From DASUAS01 sp963750045 (GTDB taxonomy: Bacteria; Actinomycetota; Acidimicrobiia; IMCC26256; DASPTH01), in assembly GCA_963750045.1 (NCBI GenBank), contig CAVVPD010000006.1, positions 124,001 through 188,000 of the forward strand: 64,000 nucleotides of DNA. The letters run 5' to 3'. The notes below the pieces were generated by a model. It was not told the DNA's origin. It saw only the letters and a list, made by a program, of their open reading frames with translations, and did no database searches. A program made the position numbers and the translations under genes. Within the stretch, counting starts at the first letter, position 1. The number at the start of each line of letters is the position of its first letter. This document shows positions 44,431 through 53,482 of this stretch, in pieces.

Positions 44431-46008
44431 ATGCCCGAGCTGACCATCAACGCCGACGAGATCGCAGCCGCGCTGCGGACCCACGTCGCGACGTTCACAC
44501 CCTCGCTGGAGTCGGCCCACGTCGGGCGCGTCCTCGAGGTCGGCGACGGGATCGCCCGCGTTGCCGGGCTCCCCGAGACCTCGGTGAACGAAGTGCTCGA
44601 GTTCGAGGGGGGCACGCTCGGCCTGGCGCTGAACCTCGACGAGGAGTCGATCGGTGCCGTGGTCCTCGGCGAGGCCAGCCACGTGGAGGAGGGCGGCGCG
44701 GTCAAGGCGACCGGCCGGATCCTCTCGGTGCCGGTGGGCGACGCCCTGATCGGGCGGGTGGTCAACGGTCTCGGCCAGGCCATCGACGGCAAGGGCCCGC
44801 TGAACTCCACCGAAGAGCGCCGGCTCGAGGTGCAGGCGCCCGGCATCGTCGGCCGTCAGCCGGTGCACGAGCCGTTGCAGACGGGCATCAAGGCGATCGA
44901 CGCCATGACACCCATCGGTCGCGGTCAGCGCGAGCTGATCATCGGCGACCGCAAGACGGGCAAGACCACGGTCGCCGTCGACACCGTCCTCGCCCAGAAG
45001 GGCCAGGGCGTCAAGTGCATCTACGTCGCCATCGGGCAGAAGGGCTCGACCGTCGCGCAGACCGTCGCCACGCTCGAGGAGCACGGCGCGATGGAGTACA
45101 CGGTGGTCGTGAACGCGCCGGCCGCCGACAGCGCGGTGTTCAAGTACCTCGCCCCGTACGCGGGGTGCGCCATCGGCCAGCACTGGATGGAAAACGGCGA
45201 GCACGCCCTCGTCGTCTACGACGACCTCTCGAAGCAGGCCGAGTCGTACCGCCAGCTGTCGCTGCTGCTGCGGCGCCCGCCGGGACGTGAGGCCTACCCC
45301 GGTGACGTCTTCTACCTCCACAGCCGACTGCTCGAGCGGGCGGCGAAGCTGAGCGACGCCCTCGGCGCCGGTTCGCTCACCGCGCTTCCGGTCATCGAGA
45401 CCAAGGCGGGTGACGTCTCGGCGTACATCCCGACCAACGTGATCTCGATCACCGACGGCCAGATCTACCTGCAGGAGAACCTGTTCCGTTCCGGCGTGCG
45501 CCCGGCGGTCGACGTCGGGATCTCGGTGTCACGAGTCGGTGGTGCCGCGCAGATCAAGGCGATGCGCGCGGTCGCGGGAACCCTCAAGGTCGACCTCGCG
45601 CAGTTTCGTGACCTCGAGGCGTTCGCGACGTTCGCGTCCGACCTCGACGCGGTGTCGAAGGCCCAGCTCGAGCGCGGCTACCGGCTCGTCGAGCTGCTGA
45701 AGCAGCCGCTGAACTCGCCGATGCCCGTCGAGCTCCAGGTCGTGTCGGTGTTCGCCGGCACGTCGGGCTCGCTCGACGATCTCCCCGTGACCGAGGTGCG
45801 CCGCTTCGAGCAGGAGCTCCACGAGTTCGTCTCGACCCGCCACGCCGGGATGCTCCAGGGCATCCGTGACACGGGCGCCCTGCCCGACGACGACGCCCTC
45901 GGGGTCGCGGTCGCGGACTTCCACGACGCGTTCGTCGCCGACCTCGCCGCGTCCGACGAAGCGACCGCGTCCGCTGCCGCGGCCGCCTCCGCGGAAGTGG
46001 GCGAATAG
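44431..46008 (+). CDS. atpA: F1Fo ATP synthase subunit alpha
   Basis: The 525-residue non-catalytic nucleotide-binding subunit. The beta-barrel N-domain has VLEVGDGIARVAGLPET, the P-loop is GDRKTGKTTVAVDT near residue 172, and the alpha signature PAVDVGISVSRVGGAAQIKAM lies near 355. The C-terminus carries an Ala/Glu-rich acidic extension (about 20 residues, SDEATASAAAAASAEVGE), slightly longer than E. coli; actinobacterial alpha subunits often have C-terminal extensions with regulatory roles, so this may be similar. It is complete. Confidence 0.97.
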   Translation: MPELTINADEIAAALRTHVATFTPSLESAHVGRVLEVGDGIARVAGLPETSVNEVLEFEGGTLGLALNLDEESIGAVVLGEASHVEEGGAVKATGRILSVPVGDALIGRVVNGLGQAIDGKGPLNSTEERRLEVQAPGIVGRQPVHEPLQTGIKAIDAMTPIGRGQRELIIGDRKTGKTTVAVDTVLAQKGQGVKCIYVAIGQKGSTVAQTVATLEEHGAMEYTVVVNAPAADSAVFKYLAPYAGCAIGQHWMENGEHALVVYDDLSKQAESYRQLSLLLRRPPGREAYPGDVFYLHSRLLERAAKLSDALGAGSLTALPVIETKAGDVSAYIPTNVISITDGQIYLQENLFRSGVRPAVDVGISVSRVGGAAQIKAMRAVAGTLKVDLAQFRDLEAFATFASDLDAVSKAQLERGYRLVELLKQPLNSPMPVELQVVSVFAGTSGSLDDLPVTEVRRFEQELHEFVSTRHAGMLQGIRDTGALPDDDALGVAVADFHDAFVADLAASDEATASAAAAASAEVGE

Positions 46009-46039
46009 GCGTCATGTCCATGCGAGGAAGCGAATAGGT

Positions 46040-47012
46040 ATGGCTGGTGGTCAGGAGCGGCTCCTTCGCCGACGGATCAAGAGCATCCAGTCGACGCAGA
46101 AGATCACGCGCGCCCAGGAGCTGATCGCGGCGAGCCGCATCGTGAAGGCGCAGGCCGCGGTCACCGCCGCCCAGCCCTACAGCGATTCCATCACCCAGGT
46201 CGTGCGCGATCTCGCGGCTGGCGGTGGTGGCGGTGACAGCGCGCTGTTGAATCCCCGTCCCGACATCCGGCGGGTCGCGTTCATCGTCGTGGCGGCCGAC
46301 CGTGGGCTCTGCGGCGCCTACAACTCGTCGGTGATCCGCGAAGCGGAGCGGGCGCTCCTCGCGCAGCAGGCGCAGGGCCGCGATTACTCGTTGATCGTGG
46401 TCGGCCGGAAGGCCGAGAGCTACTTCCGCTACCGCGAATTCCAGGTCGACGCCGCGTTCACCGGGTTCACCGACCAGCCGAGCTACGAGGACGCCCGCCA
46501 GATCGGCGCCGCGGCCACGAGCGCGTTCCTCGCCGGCGACGCCGACGTGGTGGAGATCGTCTACACCGAGTACCGCTCGGCCGGCGTCCAGGTGGTCGTC
46601 CGCCAGACGCTGATGCCACTCGCTCGTGAGGCGATCGCCGAGACCGCCGCGAACGAGGAGACGGTGGCCGCGAGCTACGAGTTCGAACCCGATCCCGAGG
46701 GCATCCTCGACCTCCTCCTGCCGCGCTACGTCGACTCGCGCGTCTACGCGGCGCTGCTCAACGCCGCGGCGTCGGAGCACACCGCGCGCCAGCGGGCCAT
46801 GAAGGCCGCCACCGACAACGCCGACGACCTCATCACCAGCCTGAGCCGGGTCATGAACCGGGCCCGCCAGGACTCCATCACCACCGAGATCATGGAGATC
46901 GTCTCCGGTTCGGAAGCGCTCCGCGCGGGTGCGTCCGGCGAGACCGACTACCTCTCCGACACCATCGAAGGTCGCGACGCGGAGTTCTTCGCCGCGCGGC
47001 GCCGACAGCTGA
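46040..47012 (+). CDS. atpG: F1Fo ATP synthase subunit gamma; stop probably masked by an indel near 46998
   Basis: The rotor-shaft subunit starts MAGGQERLLRRRIKSIQSTQKITRAQELIA and ends with the conserved helix ARQRAMKAATDNADDLITSLSRVMNRARQDSITTEIMEIV. As written there is no stop: the frame runs on into atpD. Removing one G from GCGCGGCGCC (46994-47003) gives F-A-A-R-A-D-S and a TGA at 47010-47012, 18 nt before atpD. With that correction the protein is about 323 residues, longer than the usual 290 because of a short acidic tail (about 30 residues after EIV). Confidence 0.9.
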
Positions 47013-47029
47013 GCTCCAGGAGCGCCGTT

Positions 47030-48475
47030 ATGACGATGACCGCCGACACCCCCGGCACGACCCTCAAGGACGGCCGCGTGGTCGCGATCGCCGGTCCCGT
47101 GGTCGACGTCGAGTTCCCGCCCGACGCCCTGCCCGAGATCAACCTCGCGCTCGAGATGGACGCGGAGCTCGAGGGGAGCACCATCACCATCACCGCCGAG
47201 GTGGCACAACAGATCGGCGACAGCCGGGTGCGGGCCATCTGCCTGAAGCCGACCGACGGCCTGCGGCGCGGCACGATCGTGCGCAACCTCGGCCACGGCA
47301 TCACGATGCCGGTCGGCGACGGCGTGCTCGGCCACGTGTTCAACGTGATCGGCGAGCCGCTCGACATCACCGAGGACAAGCTCACCAACATCGAGGACCG
47401 GTGGGAGATCCACCGCGAACCGCCGCCGTTCGACCAGCTCGAGCCCAAGGCGCAGATGTTCGAGACCGGGATCAAGGTCGTCGACCTGCTCGAGCCGTAC
47501 GTGCAGGGCGGCAAGATCGGCCTCTTCGGCGGCGCCGGTGTGGGCAAGACCGTGCTCATCCAGGAGATGATCCAGCGGGTCGCCACCCACCACGGCGGTG
47601 TGTCGGTGTTCGCCGGCGTCGGCGAGCGCACCCGTGAGGGCACCGACCTCTGGCTCGAGATGCAGGAGTCGGGCGTCATCGAGAAGACGGCGTTGATCTA
47701 CGGCCAGATGGACGAGCCGCCGGGGGTGCGTCTCCGCGTCGCGCTGTCGGCCCTCACCGTCGCCGAGTACTTCCGTGACGTGAAGAACCAGGACGTGCTC
47801 CTGTTCGTCGACAACATCTTCCGCTTCGTCCAGGCGGGCTCCGAGGTGTCGACCCTGCTCGGGCGCATGCCCTCGGCGGTGGGCTACCAGCCCACCCTGG
47901 CCGACGAGATGGGCGAGCTCCAGGAGCGCATCACCTCGACGAAGGGTCACTCGATCACGTCGCTGCAGGCCGTCTACGTGCCCGCCGACGACTACACCGA
48001 CCCCGCGCCGTTCACCACGTTCACCCACCTCGACGCCACCACCGAGCTCTCCCGCCAGATCGCCGCGCTCGGCATCTACCCGGCGGTGGACCCGCTCGCG
48101 TCGACGTCGAACATCCTGGCGCCCGAGATCGTGGGCGACCGTCACTACACCTGCGCCCGGCGGGTCCAGGAGGTGCTCCAGCGGTACCAGGAGCTCCAGG
48201 ACATCATCGCCATCCTCGGTCTCGACGAGCTCTCCGAGGAGGACAAGGTCACCGTGTCGCGGGCCCGCAAGATCCAGCGATTCCTCTCCCAGCCGTTCTT
48301 CGTCGGTGAGGTGTTCACCGGTCTCCCCGGCATCTTCGTGTCGGTCGAGGAGACGGTCGAGTCGTTCGAGGCCCTCGTCGACGGCGAGCTCGACGAGGTG
48401 CCCGAGCAGGCCTTCTTCAACGTGGGTGGGGCCGAGAGCGTGCTGGCCAAGGCCAAGTCGCTCCAGGAATCCTGA
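47030..48475 (+). CDS. atpD: F1Fo ATP synthase subunit beta
   Basis: The 481-residue catalytic subunit. ATG 47030 is preceded by AGGAG at 47018-47022 with 7 nt spacing, so it has its own ribosome site even though the gamma frame enters it without a stop. Motifs are VVAIAGPVVDVEF, the P-loop GGAGVGKTVLIQE near 164, GERTREGTDLW near 195 with the catalytic Glu, and LLFVDNIFRFVQAGSEVS near 256. The C-terminal helical domain ends in QAFFNVGGAESVLAKAKSL. The stop overlaps atpC by one base. Confidence 0.97.
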   Translation: MTMTADTPGTTLKDGRVVAIAGPVVDVEFPPDALPEINLALEMDAELEGSTITITAEVAQQIGDSRVRAICLKPTDGLRRGTIVRNLGHGITMPVGDGVLGHVFNVIGEPLDITEDKLTNIEDRWEIHREPPPFDQLEPKAQMFETGIKVVDLLEPYVQGGKIGLFGGAGVGKTVLIQEMIQRVATHHGGVSVFAGVGERTREGTDLWLEMQESGVIEKTALIYGQMDEPPGVRLRVALSALTVAEYFRDVKNQDVLLFVDNIFRFVQAGSEVSTLLGRMPSAVGYQPTLADEMGELQERITSTKGHSITSLQAVYVPADDYTDPAPFTTFTHLDATTELSRQIAALGIYPAVDPLASTSNILAPEIVGDRHYTCARRVQEVLQRYQELQDIIAILGLDELSEEDKVTVSRARKIQRFLSQPFFVGEVFTGLPGIFVSVEETVESFEALVDGELDEVPEQAFFNVGGAESVLAKAKSLQES

Positions 48476-48873
48476 TGCCTGACGCCTACCCGGTGCAGTT
48501 GGTCTCGCCCGAGCACATCCTGTTCGACGGCGAAGCGGAGATGGTCGTGTGCCGTCCGGTGGAGGGCGCGATCGCGTTCCTCAACGGACACGTGCCCTAC
48601 CTCGGCGCGCTGGCCGACGACGAGGTGCGCATCATCCTCCCCGGTGACGGCGAGGCGGTGGCTGCGGTCCACGGCGGATTCGTGCAGATGACCGGCGACC
48701 ACCTGGTGGTGCTCTCCGACCTGGCGGAGCTGAAGGCCGACATCGACGTCACACGCGCCGAGAACGCCAAACGGCGCGCCGAGGAGAGCCTGGCACGCGA
48801 TCCCGAGGATTCCGAGGCCGCGGCCGCGCTGGCCCGGGCCGAGACCCGCATCAAGGTGGCGACCGGGTCGTAG
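48475..48873 (+). CDS. atpC: F1Fo ATP synthase subunit epsilon
   Basis: The 132-residue protein has an N-terminal beta-sandwich (YPVQLVSPEHILFDGEAEMVVCR, then GHVPYLGALADDEVRI and GGFVQMTGDHLVVLSD) and a C-terminal helical hairpin (residues 95-128, ENAKRRAEESLARDPEDSEAAAALARAETRIKV). The helical arm can inhibit hydrolysis by inserting into F1. It is complete and overlaps the atpD stop (TGATG). It is the last gene of the atp operon; no Rho-independent terminator is visible after it. Confidence 0.95.
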   Translation: MPDAYPVQLVSPEHILFDGEAEMVVCRPVEGAIAFLNGHVPYLGALADDEVRIILPGDGEAVAAVHGGFVQMTGDHLVVLSDLAELKADIDVTRAENAKRRAEESLARDPEDSEAAAALARAETRIKVATGS

Positions 48874-48886
48874 GTGCAGGTCGCCG

Positions 48887-48892
48887 TAGTCT
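48887..48892 (+). promoter_or_regulatory. -10-like box for leaderless secreted-protein gene
   Basis: TAGTCT ends 6 nt before the ATG at 48899. Confidence 0.45.
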
Positions 48893-48898
48893 GAACCG

Positions 48899-49940
48899 AT
48901 GCGACGTCTCGTGCTCGGTTCGATCGTCGCGCTCGTCCTCGCGCTGTCGGTCGTGTCGGCGGCGCCGGCGGTGGCCGGGTCCCCGTCGATCTCCCCCTAC
49001 CGGCGCCTCGCGGCGTGGATCGACGTGTTCGACTACGCGCCGCGCCTCCAGACCGCGGGGGCCACGCCGCGGATCACGCCGGACTCCGTCGACGACATGT
49101 CGGCGCTCGGGGTGCGGACCCTCTACGTGCAGGTCGCGAACCCCGACGGCGCGCCGTCGACCCAGCTCACCGACCGGGCGGAGTTGCGCGCGTTGTTCGG
49201 CGCGCGCCCACGACCACGGCATCGCCGTCGTCCCCTGGTTCCTGCCGTCGCTGACGAGCGTGGCCGACGACGTGCGGTTCGTGCGACAGATCGAGGCGCT
49301 CGAGGTCGGGGGCGACGGGATCGACGGCCTCGGGCTCGACCTCGAGTCGACCGCCGTCGACGACGTCGCGCTGCGGAACCGCCGGACCGTCGATTTCGCC
49401 AAGCGGGTACGGGCGGTCGTCGGTACCTCGACGCCCGTCGCCGCGATCGTGTACCCGGCGCTCCAGCTCGAGGTGCTCAACACGACGCTCTGGCCCGACT
49501 TCCCGTACCGCAAGCTCGGGAAGTACGTCGACGTGTGGATGCCGATGACCTACTACACCTACCGGTCGACCGAGTCTGGCTATCGGAGTGCATACGTCTA
49601 CAACGTCGGGAGCGTCCAGCTGCTGCGCAAGCATCTCGGTGACGCGCACGCACCCGTGCACCTGCTCGGCGGTCTCGCCGAGGAGAGCGCTCCGGCCGAC
49701 TACTTCGACATGGTGCGGGCCGCGCGGGCGACCGACGCGGTGGGGTGGTCGGTCTACGACTACGTGACCACCGGCTCGTGGGCGTGGCCGTACCTGCGCG
49801 GCGACGTGCCGGTCCCGCCCACGACGTCGACCACGGCCACGACGACCACGACCACGACGCCGACCACGACCACGACGCCGCCGCCGACCTCGCCGCCGAC
49901 CGTGGCGCCGCCGACCATCAGTGTCGTTCCGGCCTCGTAG
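48899..49940 (+). CDS. Secreted TIM-barrel glycoside-hydrolase-like protein with Thr/Pro-rich tail, frame broken near 49203
   Basis: A signal peptide (RRLVLGSIVALVLALSVVSAAPAVAG) opens the protein. A barrel-like domain follows: IDVFDYAPRLQ, SALGVRTLYVQVANPDG, then in the shifted frame HDHGIAVVPWFLPS, DGIDGLGLDLESTAV (acidic residues at a likely barrel active site) and VDVWMPMTYYTYRS. The break lies in GCGCGCGCCC (49199-49209); deleting one base joins the halves into about 346 residues. The tail from 49819 is Thr/Pro-rich and low-complexity, as in cell-wall linkers. It looks like a bacterial putative glycoside hydrolase; the substrate is unknown. Confidence 0.75.
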
Positions 49941-49952
49941 GACCGGGGTGGG

Positions 49953-50945
49953 TCAGTCGAACTTGAAGGCGGAGTACCGCATCAACTTCTGCCACTTGTG
50001 GGTGGCGTCGATGGTGCGGATGGTGCCGGACTTCGAACGCATGACCATCGACTGCGTGCTCGCGCCGTTGCCCCAGTAGCGCACGCCCTTGAGGAGGTCG
50101 CCGTCGCTGATGCCGGTGGCGCTGAAGAACACGTCTTCACCCGAGACGAGGTCGTCGGAGGTGAGCACCCGGTCGAGGTCGTAGCCGGCGTCGAGCGCGG
50201 CCCGCTTCTCGTCGTCGTTGCGCGGGTACAGGCGACCGAACATCTCGCCGCCCATGCACTTGAGCGCGGCGGCGGCGATCACGCCTTCGGGCGTGCCGCC
50301 GATGCCGAACAGGATGTCGGTACCGCTCCCCGGGGTCGCCACGGTGATGGCCGCGGCGACGTCACCGTCCTGGATGAGCTTGATGCGCGCGCCGGCCTCG
50401 CGGCACTGGCGGATGATGTCCTCGTGGCGGGGGCGATCGAGGACCACCGCGGTGATGTCGTCGACGTCTTCACCGAGTGCCTTGGCCACCGCCTCGAGGT
50501 TCGTCTTCACCGGGGCGTCGATGTCGATGTCGTCGGCCGCGGCCGGGCCCACCGCGATCTTGTCCATGTAGACGCACGGGCCCGGGTCGAACATCGTGCC
50601 CCGCTCGGAGATCGCGATGACGGAGATGGCGTTGTTGCGCCCGAGCGACGTGAGCGTGGTGCCGTCGATCGGGTCGACCGCGATGTCGCAGGCGGGCCCA
50701 CCGGCACCGATCTCCTCGCCGTTGAACAGCATGGGCGCTTCGTCCTTCTCGCCCTCGCCGATCACGACGACGCCCTCCATGGACACCGAGTTGAGGATGA
50801 TGCGCATGGCGTCGACGGCGGCGCCGTCGGCACCGTTCTTGTCGCCTTTGCCGAGCCAGCGGCCTGCGGCCAGTGCGGCGGCCTCGGTGACCCGGGCGAG
50901 CTCCATGGCGAGGTTGCGATCGGGGGCTTGAGTCTGTTGTTCCAT
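49953..50945 (-). CDS. glpX: Class II fructose-1,6-bisphosphatase
   Basis: The 330-residue gluconeogenic enzyme. I start at ATG 50945 (MEQQTQAPDRNLAMEL), not at GTG 50966, because the shorter start fits GlpX proteins. The Li+-sensitive phosphatase motifs are present: GEGEKDEAPM near residue 64, DIAVDPIDGTTLTSLGRNN near 86 (metal site), ILFGIGGTPEGVIAAAALKCMGG near 198 and DVFFSATGISDGDLLKGVRY near 260. It is complete and convergent with the secreted-protein gene. Actinobacteria rely on GlpX as the main FBPase. Confidence 0.96.
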   Translation of the reverse strand: MEQQTQAPDRNLAMELARVTEAAALAAGRWLGKGDKNGADGAAVDAMRIILNSVSMEGVVVIGEGEKDEAPMLFNGEEIGAGGPACDIAVDPIDGTTLTSLGRNNAISVIAISERGTMFDPGPCVYMDKIAVGPAAADDIDIDAPVKTNLEAVAKALGEDVDDITAVVLDRPRHEDIIRQCREAGARIKLIQDGDVAAAITVATPGSGTDILFGIGGTPEGVIAAAALKCMGGEMFGRLYPRNDDEKRAALDAGYDLDRVLTSDDLVSGEDVFFSATGISDGDLLKGVRYWGNGASTQSMVMRSKSGTIRTIDATHKWQKLMRYSAFKFD

Positions 50946-50956
50946 GCGAGGGAGCG

Positions 50957-50962
50957 TACCTT
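50957..50962 (+). promoter_or_regulatory. -10-like box for leaderless methyltransferase
   Basis: TACCTT ends 6 nt before the ATG at 50969, in the 23 bp gap that separates the gene from the divergent glpX. Confidence 0.4.
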
Positions 50963-50968
50963 GCACGG

Positions 50969-51589
50969 ATGGACGAATCGTTGGTGGCCGCGGCGCGGGC
51001 GGCGGTGGGTTTCATGCCCGACGACGAAGGCCTCGCGCTCCACGACGCGGGTGTGCGGGCCGCGGCGGTCGGACCGCTGCTCGAGATCGGGACGTACTGC
51101 GGGAAGTCGGCGATCTACCTCGGGGCCGCGGCCCGGGAGGGCTCCACGGTGGTCTACACGGTGGACCACCACCGGGGCTCGGAGGAGAACCAGGTGGGAT
51201 GGGAGCACCACGACGAGCGCCTGGTCGACCCACGTACCGGCCGCATGGACACGCTCCCGTGGTTCCGCCGCACGATCGAGGAGGCGGGGCTCGAGGACGT
51301 CGTGGTCGCCGTGATCGGCGCGTCACCCACCGTCGCCGCCCACTGGGCCACGCCGCTCGGCCTCGTGTTCGTCGACGGCGGTCACGCGTTCGACGTCGCC
51401 CTCGCCGACTACGTCGGGTGGTCGCGCCACCTCGCGCCCGGCGGGCTCCTCGTGTTCCACGACGTGTTCGAGGACCCGGCCGGCGGCGGCCAGGCCCCCT
51501 ACGAGGTCTGGCGGCGGGCGGTCGCCGACGGCTTCACGCCCGTCTCGACCACCGGCAGCCTGCGCGTCCTCCGAACCGGCGTCCTCTGA
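50969..51589 (+). CDS. Class I SAM-dependent methyltransferase (DUF-like, class-24 fold)
   Basis: The 206-residue protein has the SAM motif LLEIGTYCGKSAIYLG near residues 38-52, VVYTVDHHRGSEENQ near 62-76 (motif II acidic region), FVDGGHAFDVALADY near 132 and LVFHDVFEDPAGGGQAPYEVW near 161. This order is typical of bacterial O-methyltransferase-like class I enzymes with a DGGH motif, such as those acting on cell-surface sugars. The target is unknown. It is divergent from glpX and convergent with the GT4-methyltransferase operon. Confidence 0.85.
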   Translation: MDESLVAAARAAVGFMPDDEGLALHDAGVRAAAVGPLLEIGTYCGKSAIYLGAAAREGSTVVYTVDHHRGSEENQVGWEHHDERLVDPRTGRMDTLPWFRRTIEEAGLEDVVVAVIGASPTVAAHWATPLGLVFVDGGHAFDVALADYVGWSRHLAPGGLLVFHDVFEDPAGGGQAPYEVWRRAVADGFTPVSTTGSLRVLRTGVL

Positions 51590-51650
51590 CGTCGTCAGGC
51601 GGTGCGCGGACGACGCCGGTTCGTCGCTCGCGGCCGGCCGGTGCAGGCCG

Positions 51651-52769
51651 CTAGGACGTCCGATCGCGTGCGGCGCGCTCGTGGGCGATCTCGACCCCCG
51701 CGGCCAGGAGCTCGTCGGCGTTGAGCCCCTCGGGGAGCCGCTCGCCGCGGAACAGGCCGGCGGTCGGGCCGGTGCCGGCGAGCACGTTGGCGGCGAGCAC
51801 CACTGCGGCGGAGTTCCAGGTCGGTTGCTCCTCGGGGTAGAGCTCGCCGTCGCGGTGGAACGCCTCGTCGTCGAAGTTGGCGCCGGTCCAGTAGCCGCCG
51901 CCCTCGGCGCGCAGGAAGTGCACGCAGGCGAAGAGCTGCCGCGCGTGCTCGTGACTGCCGATGGCGTCGAGCGCCATCACCAGCTCACAGGTCTCGGCCG
52001 CCGTCACCCAGGGACGGTCCGACACGCAGCGGATGCCGCGACCGGGTACCACGAACGTCGCCCACCGCGACCGCGACCCGGGCGTCGGCCGGGTAGCCGC
52101 GCAGGACGCCGCCGAGGATCGGGTAGTACCAGTCCATCGCCCACCGGTCCTTGTCGAGGAACCGGTCGGGTCGGTGTGCGATGGCGATCGCCAACGAGCC
52201 GAGGGACAGCTCCCAGTCCGGGCGTTCGTGACCGAGGCGATCCGCGATGGCGATCGCGCACTTCAGGCTGTGGTGGATGCTCGACGACCCCGTGAGGAGC
52301 GCGCCGTCGTCGGGGTCGTCCCCCGCCACGCGATCTCGCCCGTCTCCTGCTGGAAGTCGAGGGCGAAGTCGATGGCGCCTTCGACCGTGGGCCACTGCTG
52401 GCGCAGGTACGCGGTGTCGCCGGTGACGAGGTGGTGGTGCCAGGCGCCGGTCGCGATGTAGCAGGTGACGTTGGTGTCGAGGGTGGGGTCCTCGACCTCG
52501 TCGCCGAGGTAGTACGCGTGCCAGCCGCCGTCGGCGCGCTGCTTGCCGGCCAGCCATTCGTAGGCGGCGCGGGCGGCGTCGTGGCGGCCGCCGAGGTCGA
52601 GGGCCATGGCCGCCTCGACGAGGTTCCACGGGTCGGTGTGGGCGCCCGGCGTCCACGGGAGGTTGCCGTCGGGCAGCTGGGTGCCGGCGATCGCGGCCAC
52701 CGTCTGCTCGAGCTCGGCGCGGGTGACGATCCCTTCGACGTCGGGCAGCTCGTGCGGCGAAGTCGTCAT
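51651..52769 (-). CDS. Six-hairpin/prenyltransferase-like (alpha/alpha)-barrel protein, frame broken twice
   Basis: Start ATG 52769 overlaps the methyltransferase stop (ATGA). Repeating Trp/Gly/Leu blocks (QLPDGNLPWTPGAHTDPWNLVEAAMAL, GKQRADGGWHAYYLGDEVEDPTLDTNVTCYIATGAW, HYLRAEGGGYWTG-like ending) resemble (alpha/alpha)6 barrels of prenyltransferase-repeat or glycosidase proteins. The frame is lost in a C5 run at 52320-52324 and restored after 52063-52070. The corrected protein is about 372 residues. Together with the GT4 and methyltransferase upstream it suggests synthesis or processing of a small glycoconjugate. Confidence 0.75.
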
Positions 52770-53482
52770 CCACCCACCTTTTCCGTATAGAGGATCACGC
52801 TCTTCCCGAGGACGGGGTTCAGCGCGCGGTCGAGCGTCGCCACCCACTTCGGCTGTCGTTCGATCTGGTACACGAGGAAGTCGTGGTACTTGCGGACGGG
52901 CCACGCCTCGGTGTTCTCGATCCCGAACGTGCACTTCAGCCACCAGTAGGGCGAGTGCAGCGCGTGCGCGTGGTGCGAGCCGCGCAGCACCAGGCCTGCT
53001 CGTTCGAGCTTTGCCTCGAGCTCGGGTTGGCGGTAGATGCGCACGTGACCGCCGGGGGTGTCGTGGTAGCGGTGGTTGATGGCCCACGACACGCGTTCGG
53101 GGAAGCGTGTCGGCACGGTGACCGCCAAACGCCCGCCCGGCCGCAGCACGCGCACGAGCTCGGAGATCGCCTGCTCGTCCGCCCACAGGTGCTCGAGCAC
53201 CTCGGACGCGATGACGCGGTCGAAGGTGGCGTCGGCGAACGGCAACCGCAGCGCGTCGCCGTTCACCTCGCCGCCGGGCGCGTCGGCGGGGATCTCGCCC
53301 GACTCGACCATGGCACCGCGCACCGCGCGCACGTCCTTGAGCTCGCCCGCGTCGTAGTCGAGCGCGACCACGGTCGCGCCTTGACGCATCGCCGCGAACG
53401 CGTGACGGCCACCACCGCACCCCATGTCGAGCAGCTGGTGGCCGGGGAGCAGGCCAAAGCGATCGAAGTCGACGGTGAGCAT
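52766..53482 (-). CDS. Class I SAM-dependent methyltransferase
   Basis: The 238-residue enzyme starts with ATG overlapping the GT4 stop (TGATG). LLDMGCGGGRHAFAAMRQGATVVALDYDAGEL (residues 18-50) holds SAM motif I and the acidic motif II. GDALRLPFADATFDRVIASEVLEHL follows with the Methyltransf_11 signature, then ELVRVLRPGGRLAVTVP. The C-terminal half (FLVYQIERQPKW) is membrane-proximal-looking but not hydrophobic enough for a helix. Position between a glycosyltransferase and an alpha/alpha-barrel protein suggests a sugar or lipid substrate. Confidence 0.9.
   Translation of the reverse strand: MLTVDFDRFGLLPGHQLLDMGCGGGRHAFAAMRQGATVVALDYDAGELKDVRAVRGAMVESGEIPADAPGGEVNGDALRLPFADATFDRVIASEVLEHLWADEQAISELVRVLRPGGRLAVTVPTRFPERVSWAINHRYHDTPGGHVRIYRQPELEAKLERAGLVLRGSHHAHALHSPYWWLKCTFGIENTEAWPVRKYHDFLVYQIERQPKWVATLDRALNPVLGKSVILYTEKVGG

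Noticed and set aside
46040..48475. A genuine gamma-beta ATP synthase fusion
   Set aside because: atpD has its own ribosome site and ATG, and the gamma stretch is one base off a multiple of three with a stop at 47010 once corrected. The case is kept as a finding but not annotated as one gene.
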